From positions 1-32,390 of the forward strand of contig JANYBV010000005.1 of NCBI GenBank assembly GCA_025360605.1: a stretch of 32,390 bases of DNA, read 5' to 3'. The position numbers were made by a program, and so were the translations under genes. This document shows positions 16,256 to 24,147 of the stretch, piece after piece (positions within the stretch are counted from its first letter, which is position 1; each line of letters opens with the position of its first letter). The DNA comes from Alphaproteobacteria bacterium (GTDB lineage: Bacteria > Pseudomonadota > Alphaproteobacteria > Rickettsiales > SXRF01). The notes under the pieces are model-generated. The model was not told the origin of the DNA and did no database searches. It saw only the letters and a list, made by a program, of their open reading frames with translations.

Positions 16256-16294
16256 TTGACAAAAAGCCTTTAAAAGCCTGTTCTCGCGTATAAT
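16256..16294 (+). promoter_or_regulatory. Candidate pstS promoter with tandem AAAGCCT repeats
   Basis: A consensus TATAAT (16289-16294) lies 63 bases before the start codon. TTGACA (16256-16261) is too far upstream (27 bases) to be a normal -35. Two AAAGCCT copies (16263-16269 and 16273-16279), ten bases apart, occupy the -35 region. That layout is like an activator-dependent promoter such as a PhoB-type site, but the sequence is not a clear pho box. Confidence 0.35.
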
Positions 16295-16357
16295 ACAGGG
16301 CTGTTTCGGCAAAGATAGGCCAGCAGGTTACAAAAAATACTAACCAATGGAAATACA

Positions 16358-17392
16358 ATGAATTTACCTATTTCTTATATTGCGGCCTTCAGCCTCGTTT
16401 TCGGTGCTATTTCTATACCGCACTCCTCATACGCCAGCACCCGTGACCAGATCAAAATCGTTGGTTCGGGTACGGTTTTCCCATTTGCGGCGCTGGCAGC
16501 CGAAACCTTCGGTAAGGAGGGTAAATTCAAAACCCCCATCGTTGAAGCAACCGGAACCGGCGGTGGATTTAAGCTTTTTTGCTCAGGAAACGGTCTGGAA
16601 ACACCCGATATTTCGAACGCTTCCCGCCCCATGATGCCGGAAGAGAAAGAAGTGTGCAAAAAAAATGGGGTTACCAATATTACAGAATTCTCAATTGGTT
16701 ATGACGGTATTGTTATCGCCCGAAAAAAGCAGCACGACAATCTGGGTATCTCGGCGAAAGACCTGTTTATGGGCTTGGCGCGGAAGGTACCTAAAAATGG
16801 CGCTTTAGTCGATAATACGGTGCAAAACTGGAAGGACGTCAACCCGTCCCTGCCAGATCAGCCGATCAAGGTTTACGGCACCTCGCCCACCTCCGGCACG
16901 CGTGATACCTTCGTAGAAATTATCATGGAAAACACCTGCAAAGAACTGCCCGAATTCAAGGCCGTTTACCCCAACGCCAAAGACCTGAAAAATGCCTGCG
17001 GGCTCATCCGCGAAGACAACAAATTTATTGAAGCAGGTGAAGATTATAACGCCACCGCCCAGAAACTCAGCAACGACCCTAATGCTTTCGCCCTGTTCGG
17101 TTTCAGCTTCCTTGCACCCAACAAAGCCACAATCCAGAGCCTGAATTTAAACAGTATTGAACCTGACTATAAAACGATTTCCGACGGCTCGTACAAACTA
17201 TCGAGGAAATTGTATTTCTACCTTAAAAACGATCATCTTAAAGACATTCACGGATTGGCTGAATACACCAAGGAAATCACCAGCGAAGGCGCTATCGGTA
17301 ACGATGGATATCTGGTGGATAAAGGCCTGATTCCGCTAAGCGACGAAGAACGCGCCACGCAGAAAAAAACAGCCAGAGAATTGAAGCCTTAA
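16358..17392 (+). CDS. PstS-like phosphate-binding periplasmic protein
   Basis: The 344-residue protein has a signal peptide (hydrophobic core about 6-20, likely cleavage after SSYA near residue 26). PBP-like motifs include IKIVGSGTVFPFAALAAE, then ATGTGGGFKLFCSG for the oxyanion pocket, SNASRPM and GTSPTSGTRDTF. These are typical of PstS, the high-affinity phosphate-binding component of the Pst ABC transporter, acting in the periplasm. No pstCAB or phoU is nearby, so it may be an orphan binding protein. Length fits the family. It runs on the plus strand inside the tail cluster and converges on the 17402-18613 gene with ten bases between stops. Phage-borne pstS genes are known from cyanophages; that this one is cargo is inference. 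Confidence 0.9.
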   Translation: MNLPISYIAAFSLVFGAISIPHSSYASTRDQIKIVGSGTVFPFAALAAETFGKEGKFKTPIVEATGTGGGFKLFCSGNGLETPDISNASRPMMPEEKEVCKKNGVTNITEFSIGYDGIVIARKKQHDNLGISAKDLFMGLARKVPKNGALVDNTVQNWKDVNPSLPDQPIKVYGTSPTSGTRDTFVEIIMENTCKELPEFKAVYPNAKDLKNACGLIREDNKFIEAGEDYNATAQKLSNDPNAFALFGFSFLAPNKATIQSLNLNSIEPDYKTISDGSYKLSRKLYFYLKNDHLKDIHGLAEYTKEITSEGAIGNDGYLVDKGLIPLSDEERATQKKTARELKP

Positions 17393-17401
17393 CGCTTGGA
17401 A

Positions 17402-18613
17402 TTAGCGGCCAAAGCCACCGTCCGTACCGATCAGCTCGGTAGGATCCGCTGATGAAATGTAGGACTCGGGACGTTTAGGCAGCAAGCCCACCGTACCGAG
17501 GAGATTTTGCGAGGTGCGAATGGCACCATCGGTAAATCGGTCAACAAATGTACGGCTCCTATACTCCGGATCGACAAAATTAGGTCTCGTATTTTCAGAT
17601 TTCGCCTGAGTAACATGCGAGGTGTTATTCTGAACTTCTTGTCCGCTTTCACGAAGTTTTTTATTTTCAGCGCGTATACCATCCAACCCCACGGTAATAA
17701 CACGCTGGATTTCACGCTCAGATTCCGCAATCGCTTCCTGCGATACCGTTTTACCATCGGCGGCATGGACGTTGATTTTATTTAGCCCTATAAGATAAAC
17801 AATTTCCGGAATATCAAACTTACCGTCATGCTTATTATACGCATCGACCATCTGCGTAAACAGCTTGGTCAGCGCGGCATGCGACACAGCGTCATCCGCT
17901 TTAATCATGGGCATTTTTTGATCGTTGCGCGAGCGCTGGTACACGTCAATCAGATGGTTGAGACTGATATTGCCTTCCGTAGGTTTAATTTTACCCACGA
18001 TATCCTGAGCGATAGGATAATAGGAGTTCTTTTCGATACCGAAGGTTTCATAACCCCAATAAGCGGAGGTTGCCGTGTAAATCGCCATATCCCAGCCGAC
18101 GTGGCCGTTGGCGAAAATATCCCAGCTATTATACTTCTCGCGATCAAATGATTTACTTCGCGGGTCAAAGGATGCTTTGACTTCCTTGCTCACAGGCAAG
18201 GTCCCATGTTTTCCGCTCATGCCATACACATGCTCCACCAGCGTAGGAAGCAAGAACAGCGCATCTTTGAGGTAACGTTTCGGCTGAAGCTCGATAAAGT
18301 CGGTATAGCCTTCTTTCGCGATGATATTGTGGGAATATTTGCAATCGGAGGGTTTGAATTTATCGACATCTATCCCCATCTCGGCGGTGACTGCTTCCCT
18401 TACCACATTGTCCAGCGTGTGCGATTCAAGGCCAAGAAATCCGGTGGTCAGAAGAGCAGAACACGCAGCACCGCTAAAGCGTGCATATTGCGTGGCCTTG
18501 GCATTGTCCTTATGCAACATGAGGCCGGCCATGTACGCAAATGGGTACACCCCGTATTGCAATACACGGTCTAAGTTTCGGCTAGTCGAAGCATAGTAAT
18601 GCGGATGGCTCAC
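17402..18613 (-). CDS. Unknown accessory protein, GWG/DGK family
   Basis: The protein is 403 residues from a GTG at 18613, with AGGGGG eight bases upstream. No family is recognised. It has moderately hydrophobic segments at about 20-33 and 48-61 and an NGHVGWDMAIYTATSAYWGYE stretch (169-189) that recalls the VGWG element. Residues 240-306 (DDAVSHAALTKL ... KHDGKFDIPEIVYLIG ... DGKTV ... SEREI) align by eye with residues 571-634 of the next gene upstream (DDELSAYEFALKTL ... KDGRMDAIALIDLVG ... DGRSF ... DEKDI). The C-terminal 90 residues are polar and probably disordered. It follows the 18704-21664 gene by 90 bases and may be co-transcribed with it. Confidence 0.75.
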   Translation of the reverse strand: MSHPHYYASTSRNLDRVLQYGVYPFAYMAGLMLHKDNAKATQYARFSGAACSALLTTGFLGLESHTLDNVVREAVTAEMGIDVDKFKPSDCKYSHNIIAKEGYTDFIELQPKRYLKDALFLLPTLVEHVYGMSGKHGTLPVSKEVKASFDPRSKSFDREKYNSWDIFANGHVGWDMAIYTATSAYWGYETFGIEKNSYYPIAQDIVGKIKPTEGNISLNHLIDVYQRSRNDQKMPMIKADDAVSHAALTKLFTQMVDAYNKHDGKFDIPEIVYLIGLNKINVHAADGKTVSQEAIAESEREIQRVITVGLDGIRAENKKLRESGQEVQNNTSHVTQAKSENTRPNFVDPEYRSRTFVDRFTDGAIRTSQNLLGTVGLLPKRPESYISSADPTELIGTDGGFGR

Positions 18614-18703
18614 TATATACCCCCTAGGCGTATGATATTAAACAGGAATATAAAATCGATATACCCCTGCATTTATCACCTTTGGTAGAGAATTGCAAAT
18701 CAA

Positions 18704-21664
18704 TCACGTCAATCCTCCGCGGACAGACGTTTCTGATTCACTTTCCATGCGGTTGCGACGGACACGACCCGTGTGTCCATCATCATCTTTATGTTTATCT
18801 GCTGCCCATTTTTCTCCCTTATCGGAGTGGCGCGGTTCAAACCTGTCGGAGAATTTAGATTCACCCCTGTCGGAATGTTCATCCTTATCATGATGCTTGT
18901 CATGGCCATGCTTGCCAAGCTTGTCCCTGTGGCTGAATGATGGCTTTTCCATATCGTCGCCGTCATCAAACGGATTATGCGATTTATAGGATGATTTGGA
19001 CGAATCCTTTGATTCGCCTTTAGAAGACGACTTGCGTTCATCGCCAAAATCATCTTCGAAGTCGTCTTTGAATTTATCTTTTTTCTCATCTTTGCTGTCT
19101 TTAAGAGCCGAGCTTTTGGACTTCGGCTTATCAAAATCATCTTCATCATGTTTGGCAGATGATTTTGGCTCTTCCTTCGGTTTATTCTTCAGCTCTTCTA
19201 TTTTATTCTTCACGCGCTGCCAGAATGTCACAGGAGCGCCCGCTTCAGTCGGCTTTCCCGCCTGATCCTTATCCAGAATCATCGTCGCATTGGCCGACAG
19301 CGTTTTGAGCAGTTCCATTTCTTCGCGGTCTTTGGTCAGGTCGACAGCATGCTTGCCGTCTTCACGCCCATGCGCCGCCAGCGACTTCACGAGCTTCTTT
19401 TCTTTATCGGTAATTTTCAGGGTTTTTTCGAGAGAATCCGGATCTTTATCGACCATATCGGCAATCACCGACACCACGGAATCCAGCGTCTGGTTGATAT
19501 GCTCCTGCGATTCTTTGCGCAATTCAAGGCAACGCTCGTTATTGATCCCCAGTTTTTCACAGAGCTTTGCATCACTGCCCACCACGTCGCTAAACATGGT
19601 GAATACGAAGGCGCGCTGTTCGACATCCAGAGCATCTGTTTCCAGCGCCTTTTTCATGTCATCGACGCTAAATACGAAGTTGGCCAGCTTGTCGTTGACC
19701 TGCTCTTCGGTCTTCACCTGCGCGGTTTGCATCAACGCCGATTTTTCATCAATCAGCTTGAGAATAGCATCTTTAATATCTTTTTCGTCTTTGCCCGCGC
19801 CCTGCGGACCGAACGAACGGCCATCATTCTGCACGATTTTTTTGCCAGTAGTATCACCCACCAGATCAATCAGCGCGATAGCGTCCATGCGCCCGTCTTT
19901 AACGCGCTTGGCAAGGGTTTTCAGGGCAAATTCGTAAGCCGACAACTCATCATCAGGGAGTTCCTGAATTTTCTGGTCATCCCATTTTACTTTGTCGAAA
20001 TGCTGGGTAAAGCGTTCGCCAATTTCAACGCGGTGGCAATCTTTCTGGTGCTGTTGGAACACCATTTCATGCAAATATTGCGTGTAGCTGAGGCTTTTTT
20101 CCTTCTCAACTTTTTCACCGCGTTTGCCATTATCCTGCACCAGCGGCGCCACTTCTTCCGGCACGGCCCAGTTCGGATTATCCTTCGGCTGTTCTACCGT
20201 GCGCCTTAAGTGCAAAATACGGTCGAGAGCCAATGGCTTTTTATATTGATCGTGCGCGCCACCACCAAATAAATTACCAGCCACCTCACGCGTGAAGCTG
20301 GCTGCGATACCCCAACCGAGGTTGACGATATCTTTCATGTCATCTTTTTTGCCCGCGCCATGCCCACCGTTTTTAGCCGCAGATAACGCTTCATTTTCAA
20401 GCTTGCGGGTTTCTTCTTCCAGTTTATTGATAACGGATTGCAGCTGGCTTTTCAGGGTGGGTTCGTCTTTTTCACCGGTACGGCGTGAGCCAGATGGTCT
20501 CCACGTTTCATCCCATGCACCTTCTTTCTGGGCATATTCCTGCCTCAGGCCTTCATCCACATAACGGTCAAGACTTTTAGACGATGATGAAGGAAGCGTT
20601 GATTTTTTACCTTTGACCGCTGCTGGCGGAGCGCCGTTGCCCTTGATGGTCGCGATAAACTTATCAATGACGGCTTTTTCATCGGTAGGAGTATCCAGAT
20701 AATACTGGCCAGTCGTAGGGTCGCGGCGTTCCTTGCCTTTCAGGCTGCTTTTAAGCGGCTCGGTATTAATACCCATTTTTTCCAGATCCCGTGTTTTCAG
20801 GGACACGTTATCCGGCGTTATTTTAAGTGCTTCTTCGAGGTCCTTGACGAATCCGTCTTTGCGTTTTGCTTTATAGTCCTTAAATTTGGCAATGTATTCT
20901 GCCTCACGCTCTTCGATAAGCATGGCATTGGCAGCGCGCAGATCCTTAGCACTTGGTGCCTTTTTGCTGGATTCATTATGAGTCAGTGTTCCATTCAGGC
21001 GCTTTTCCTGAAGTGCTTTCAGCTTCTGAACGTCACCTGCCGCTTCCTCGATTTCTTTTTCAAGGTTATGATTCGCTGTAATTTTACTACGCTGGTTGAC
21101 CTTCATCATGATGGCCGGTGCCGCACCGATGGTGCTTACCGCCGTATCCACCATGCGCTGCCAGAATACTGAGCTGATCTTGGCGCGGGCGTTGGCGATG
21201 ACTTCATTGCTGCCGCTGAGCGGCGCTAACTGGTGTGACTGTGAATTGGCTCTGGCGAGCGGTTGCACGGCCACACGCAGGTCATTAGCCGACTTGGTCG
21301 AGTTGTATAAATTCTCGCCAACTTTGTAGATCTGTTCGCTAAGTGCAATACCCCAGCCCACGGCGCTGCCGTATTTCGGGCCAAGTGCCCGTGTGGCAGC
21401 TAATTCGGCTTTTTCGGTGATGATTGGCAGGGCGACCGGATAGAGTCTGTCCAGCTGGCTTTTGAGTTCCGGCGATAAACTTACGCCGAAAAACTTCCCG
21501 TCGTCGCTGAGCATGGTGGAGAAGCTGGAGGTTTTGCCGAAACTGTCTCTGGAGGATGGCGAAGAATGTGCGGAATCGGACCTGTAGCTCGACTTCTGGC
21601 CCTTGGAGCCAGAATCGCCATGGTCATCGTAATCATCCCTATCTTTACCAGAACCGTATGACAT
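18704..21664 (-). CDS. Large unknown accessory protein with disordered ends and helical core
   Basis: The ATG at 21664 gives 986 residues; an upstream TTG at 21682 is possible. Residues 1-50 and about 820-986 are low-complexity Ser/Asp/Lys/His sequence (for example KHGHDKHHDKDEHSDRG) and probably disordered. The core is helical and charged. Two Gly/Trp elements occur at 101-108 (AVGWGIAL) and 447-455 (LGWGIAAS), and a DGRMDAIALIDLVG module at 590-603. Residues 287-319 resemble part of the 13414 protein. Hydrophobic content is low and there is no signal peptide. Size, strand and position (between chaperone and DUF2460) would allow a tape-measure role. However, the disordered ends, its own promoter and relatives nearby argue for an accessory function. 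Unassigned. Confidence 0.75.
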   Translation of the reverse strand: MSYGSGKDRDDYDDHGDSGSKGQKSSYRSDSAHSSPSSRDSFGKTSSFSTMLSDDGKFFGVSLSPELKSQLDRLYPVALPIITEKAELAATRALGPKYGSAVGWGIALSEQIYKVGENLYNSTKSANDLRVAVQPLARANSQSHQLAPLSGSNEVIANARAKISSVFWQRMVDTAVSTIGAAPAIMMKVNQRSKITANHNLEKEIEEAAGDVQKLKALQEKRLNGTLTHNESSKKAPSAKDLRAANAMLIEEREAEYIAKFKDYKAKRKDGFVKDLEEALKITPDNVSLKTRDLEKMGINTEPLKSSLKGKERRDPTTGQYYLDTPTDEKAVIDKFIATIKGNGAPPAAVKGKKSTLPSSSSKSLDRYVDEGLRQEYAQKEGAWDETWRPSGSRRTGEKDEPTLKSQLQSVINKLEEETRKLENEALSAAKNGGHGAGKKDDMKDIVNLGWGIAASFTREVAGNLFGGGAHDQYKKPLALDRILHLRRTVEQPKDNPNWAVPEEVAPLVQDNGKRGEKVEKEKSLSYTQYLHEMVFQQHQKDCHRVEIGERFTQHFDKVKWDDQKIQELPDDELSAYEFALKTLAKRVKDGRMDAIALIDLVGDTTGKKIVQNDGRSFGPQGAGKDEKDIKDAILKLIDEKSALMQTAQVKTEEQVNDKLANFVFSVDDMKKALETDALDVEQRAFVFTMFSDVVGSDAKLCEKLGINNERCLELRKESQEHINQTLDSVVSVIADMVDKDPDSLEKTLKITDKEKKLVKSLAAHGREDGKHAVDLTKDREEMELLKTLSANATMILDKDQAGKPTEAGAPVTFWQRVKNKIEELKNKPKEEPKSSAKHDEDDFDKPKSKSSALKDSKDEKKDKFKDDFEDDFGDERKSSSKGESKDSSKSSYKSHNPFDDGDDMEKPSFSHRDKLGKHGHDKHHDKDEHSDRGESKFSDRFEPRHSDKGEKWAADKHKDDDGHTGRVRRNRMESESETSVRGGLT

Positions 21665-21730
21665 TGTGCCAATTTTTATCAATTTATAAGCGGCATATAC
21701 ACAGGTAAAATCCTATTTACATCCAGTAAC

Positions 21731-21776
21731 ATTATACCTCTAGTGACTTCCCACTAACCAGCGCTTTTTTGTGACA
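21731..21776 (-). promoter_or_regulatory. Candidate promoter of the 18704-21664 gene with TGTCACAAAAAA
   Basis: On the minus strand TATAAT (21736-21731) lies 67 bases before the ATG. AAGTCACT starts at 21749, 13 bases upstream of the -10, and TGTCACAAAAAA starts at 21776, 40 bases upstream. The 12-mer is identical to the one at 16162-16151. No standard -35 is visible. Confidence 0.45.
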
Positions 21777-22081
21777 TTTTGGTTACGAAAACGCCTGATT
21801 TGGCGAGAAATTTTAGGGTATTAGTGCGTTTACCACCGCATGGGTGTTTCATAAAATATCCAGTAACCAGATAGGCTTACTTGACACATTATCCCGTTAA
21901 AACACGTTCATGGTTTCACGGGCACTCCGCCAGCCAATTTCAAAAACATTCATCCCATTGTATTTTATTATTTTTATTGATATGCTTGTGCCAAGCTCCC
22001 TCTCAAATCCGCGTTTTTGGTATAGGTTAACACGTCAAAACCTCGTCGATACTATTATTTTATTAATAAAATACAATATGT
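21777..22081. other. AT-rich intergenic region, no gene seen
   Basis: About 300 AT-rich bases lie between the stop of the 22082 gene and the promoter of the 18704 gene. A 66-codon plus-strand frame (21910-22110) lacks a ribosome site and runs into the coding sequence at 22082, so I do not call it. No RNA gene or strong terminator is evident. Confidence 0.4.
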
Positions 22082-22456
22082 TTACATATTTCGCTGGATG
22101 GCCTTGCTAATACCCGATGCAATCTCGGACCAGAGCTGTCTGGTGCTTGCCTGATAGGATTTATTGATAAACGGCGTTAACCCGTTTGCGTTACCACCGC
22201 CATGCGACGAAAAGAATGCATTCAGGAGCTGGGTGGGGATGGCATTATTCGTTGCATGGGAAGCATGGATTTTAGGATTGGCGAGATAACGTTTATGACC
22301 AACTCCATTGCCCTTATTTAAATTCGATTCAAAATTTTTGAGATCGGTGCCGATGGCATGATGCAAACGGTTAAGAGTTGTATCGATGTTTTTAATATAC
22401 GATTTCAGAGCCGATATATCGTGCGGGTGAAAGCGGTGTGAGACATTCTTTTGCAT
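22082..22456 (-). CDS. Small unknown helical protein in the tape-measure slot
   Basis: The ATG at 22456 has AAAGG seven bases upstream and gives 124 residues; an ATG at 22471 adds five. The first half is helical (DISALKSYIKNIDTTLNRLHHAIG, then TDLKNFESNLNKG). A His/Asn-rich middle follows. The C-terminus has GGGNANGLTPFINKSYQA and a helix WSEIASGISKAIQRN. It has no TM segment or signal peptide. Apart from the large proteins, it is the only minus-strand gene between the chaperone and distal tail genes with an otherwise ordinary phage-like size. A reduced tape measure is a remote possibility; I see no signature. Confidence 0.6.
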   Translation of the reverse strand: MQKNVSHRFHPHDISALKSYIKNIDTTLNRLHHAIGTDLKNFESNLNKGNGVGHKRYLANPKIHASHATNNAIPTQLLNAFFSSHGGGNANGLTPFINKSYQASTRQLWSEIASGISKAIQRNM

Positions 22457-22527
22457 AAAAATACCTTTCATACTTCACTTAAAATGCTAATCTTACATGT
22501 GTTCAAATACTTCTCGGGAATGATTCA

Positions 22528-22980
22528 ATGTCGTTTAAAGTTCATTTACTTATCATTATGTGCATTATCATTGCTGTGGTGCTTTCATGGATAGTGATGC
22601 AGAACATGCCCGCCAAACCCTCGGATTTAGCGACCTCTAAACCCGCCTACAGCATCGCGATCAACCATGCAAGCTGGGGGCTTAACTGCCGTGATACCGC
22701 CATTATAAGCGATAAGACCCGCGATGCATTTTTGAACAAAACAGACCCAAATGAAAAATTGCGCGAAGACAACGTGCTTGGCCCCATATCGCGGCTGTGC
22801 AACGGCAATGCCGACTGCGACATTACCCCCGATGAAAATACACTTGGCACAGACCCCTCGCCCGCCTGCGGCACCAAGGTACTGGAAGTGGAGTATCGCT
22901 GTTTTTCGTATGACAGGCCATGGAATATCAAAAAATTAGGTGGAAACGTAACCATTCATTGTGATCAACCGCAAAAATAG
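22528..22980 (+). CDS. Membrane-anchored protein with SUEL/rhamnose-binding-lectin-like domain
   Basis: The 150-residue protein has an N-terminal hydrophobic anchor or signal (about 5-24). The rest is probably periplasmic or exposed. Residues about 46-126 carry the layout of a galactose/rhamnose-binding lectin (SUEL) domain: ASWGLNC (C54), then LCNGNADCDIT (C91, C97), N and LGTDPSPACGTKVLEVEYRC (C114, C125). This matches the family's C-x-G-x3-C, DPC-G-T-K-hL-x-V-x-Y-x-C pattern. A further C145 lies near the end. The family binds galactose or rhamnose in animals and occurs in bacteria. A role in surface or glycan binding is inferred. It is followed after 18 bases by the 22999 gene, probably the same operon. 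Confidence 0.75.
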   Translation: MSFKVHLLIIMCIIIAVVLSWIVMQNMPAKPSDLATSKPAYSIAINHASWGLNCRDTAIISDKTRDAFLNKTDPNEKLREDNVLGPISRLCNGNADCDITPDENTLGTDPSPACGTKVLEVEYRCFSYDRPWNIKKLGGNVTIHCDQPQK

Positions 22981-22998
22981 AGATATTGAGCCTCTGTA

Positions 22999-24120
22999 AT
23001 GGACAGCAGTAACATCATCATAGGGGTATTTTTATCAACGGTTTTTGTTGCGTCTGCGCTCTGGCACATCAAAGAAAATGCCAAACTAGAGCGTGACCTG
23101 CCGAAAAAAATGGATACCCAAACGGCGCAGTGGCTGGTGCGTTTTGCATGGTCGCGCACCCTGCAATTACTGGCGGCTCTGGGTGCATGTATTGTAATGT
23201 TCATGAATTACGACAAGCAGCTGGTGGCAAGTCGCGGCGCACTCGATAGCCTTACGGAAATAGTAGAGAAAAAAGATAAAATTGAAAAAGCACTGGCCAT
23301 TCAACAAAAACCTGCACCGCAGGTCAAGGTTGCTGCAAAAACACCCCCTGTAAAACCCACCCCCCCGCCACAACAAATGACCGCTGTTGTCCCTGCAAAA
23401 CCCGCTGTGGCAGCACCAGCGATAAATCCAAATCCACCACAAGCGGTGCAGCAGGCTCCCGTCAACGCCATCGTCAATGCTCCCGCTGCTGCTCAACCAC
23501 CGGTTGCTGCACCACCTGCCGTAGCATCCAATCCTGCCCCTGTCCAGCCGCCACCACAGGTTGCAGCCAATCCTGCGCCACCTCAGCAATTAGCCTTGAA
23601 CAACGCCAACAAACCGGAAGCACTATCGGCAGCATCATTATCCAGTGCCGCGTCAAAGAAGCAAAATTCTGCCAATGCCCCCCAACCGGAACCAACAGAA
23701 GACAATACAGTAGAAGCCATTGATGATAACGCCCCTCCATCCGGCGAGGCGAACTCCCAGCCGGACCAGAGCAAAAATGAAACGATTGAAGCACTCTATA
23801 ATCCGGACAAAGACCGCATCGACAAGCAATCAGGCATGAATGACATTAAAAAGCGGTATGAAGACATTATTGTCATTCATCTCTTTTTGAAGAAATGCAA
23901 CCAGATCAAACCCAATGACTTTAACATCATCAGCAACGCCCTCTCGGAAGAAATTGCAGCGATGGAAGCTCCGGCGAAGCTGCAAGACGATATCTACATG
24001 TCGGCACAGGGCTCTTATAATGAAATCTATGCCAAAAGCCCCTGCAAAGGCATCAACAACCTAAGCTCACAGTATAGGAATTATATTGCCATACTGGCGA
24101 AGAATTACCCCCTTCAGTAG
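22999..24120 (+). CDS. Two-TM protein with Pro/Ala-rich linker and conserved-looking C-terminal helical domain
   Basis: The 373-residue protein has hydrophobic segments at about 5-23 and 54-70, a short coiled-coil stretch (about 80-100) and a long Pro/Ala/Gln/Val-rich linker (about 103-230). An acidic region (about 231-262) and a C-terminal helical domain (260-373) follow. The last domain contains DIKKRYEDIIVIHLFLKKC, NALSEEIAAM, GSYNEIYAKSPC and two Cys (C300, C349) that could form a disulfide. This layout is typical of envelope-spanning proteins that carry a periplasmic domain on a flexible stalk, as in TonB-like linkers. No family is recognised. It lies 18 bases after the lectin-like gene and ends at a direct repeat shared with the 24127 gene. 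Confidence 0.75.
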   Translation: MDSSNIIIGVFLSTVFVASALWHIKENAKLERDLPKKMDTQTAQWLVRFAWSRTLQLLAALGACIVMFMNYDKQLVASRGALDSLTEIVEKKDKIEKALAIQQKPAPQVKVAAKTPPVKPTPPPQQMTAVVPAKPAVAAPAINPNPPQAVQQAPVNAIVNAPAAAQPPVAAPPAVASNPAPVQPPPQVAANPAPPQQLALNNANKPEALSAASLSSAASKKQNSANAPQPEPTEDNTVEAIDDNAPPSGEANSQPDQSKNETIEALYNPDKDRIDKQSGMNDIKKRYEDIIVIHLFLKKCNQIKPNDFNIISNALSEEIAAMEAPAKLQDDIYMSAQGSYNEIYAKSPCKGINNLSSQYRNYIAILAKNYPLQ

Positions 24121-24147
24121 GCGCTATTATCCCCCCTTCAGCAGGCG
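24108..24147. repeat. Imperfect 16-bp direct repeat at convergent gene ends
   Basis: CCCCCTTCAGTAGGCG (24108-24123) and CCCCCTTCAGCAGGCG (24132-24147) differ at one base and start 24 bases apart. The first copy supplies the stop codon and last residues of the plus-strand 22999 gene. The second encodes the end of the minus-strand chaperone gene. It may mark the join where the plus-strand genes entered the tail cluster. Confidence 0.6.

Noticed and set aside
16256-16294. TTGACA-TATAAT pair as a standard sigma70 promoter for pstS
   Set aside because: The spacer is 27 bases, far from 17. Only the TATAAT is kept, with an activator-type -35 region.
17393-17401. Bidirectional terminator between pstS and the 17402 gene
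   Set aside because: Only a 4-bp stem can be drawn and no T tract is present.
18996-20209. Long plus-strand frames opposite the 18704-21664 gene
   Set aside because: They are Ser/Phe/Leu-rich mirror frames of a real charged coding sequence, with no ribosome sites or domains.
21910-22110. 66-residue plus-strand frame in the AT-rich gap
   Set aside because: No ribosome site, no recognisable domain, and it overlaps the end of the 22082 gene.
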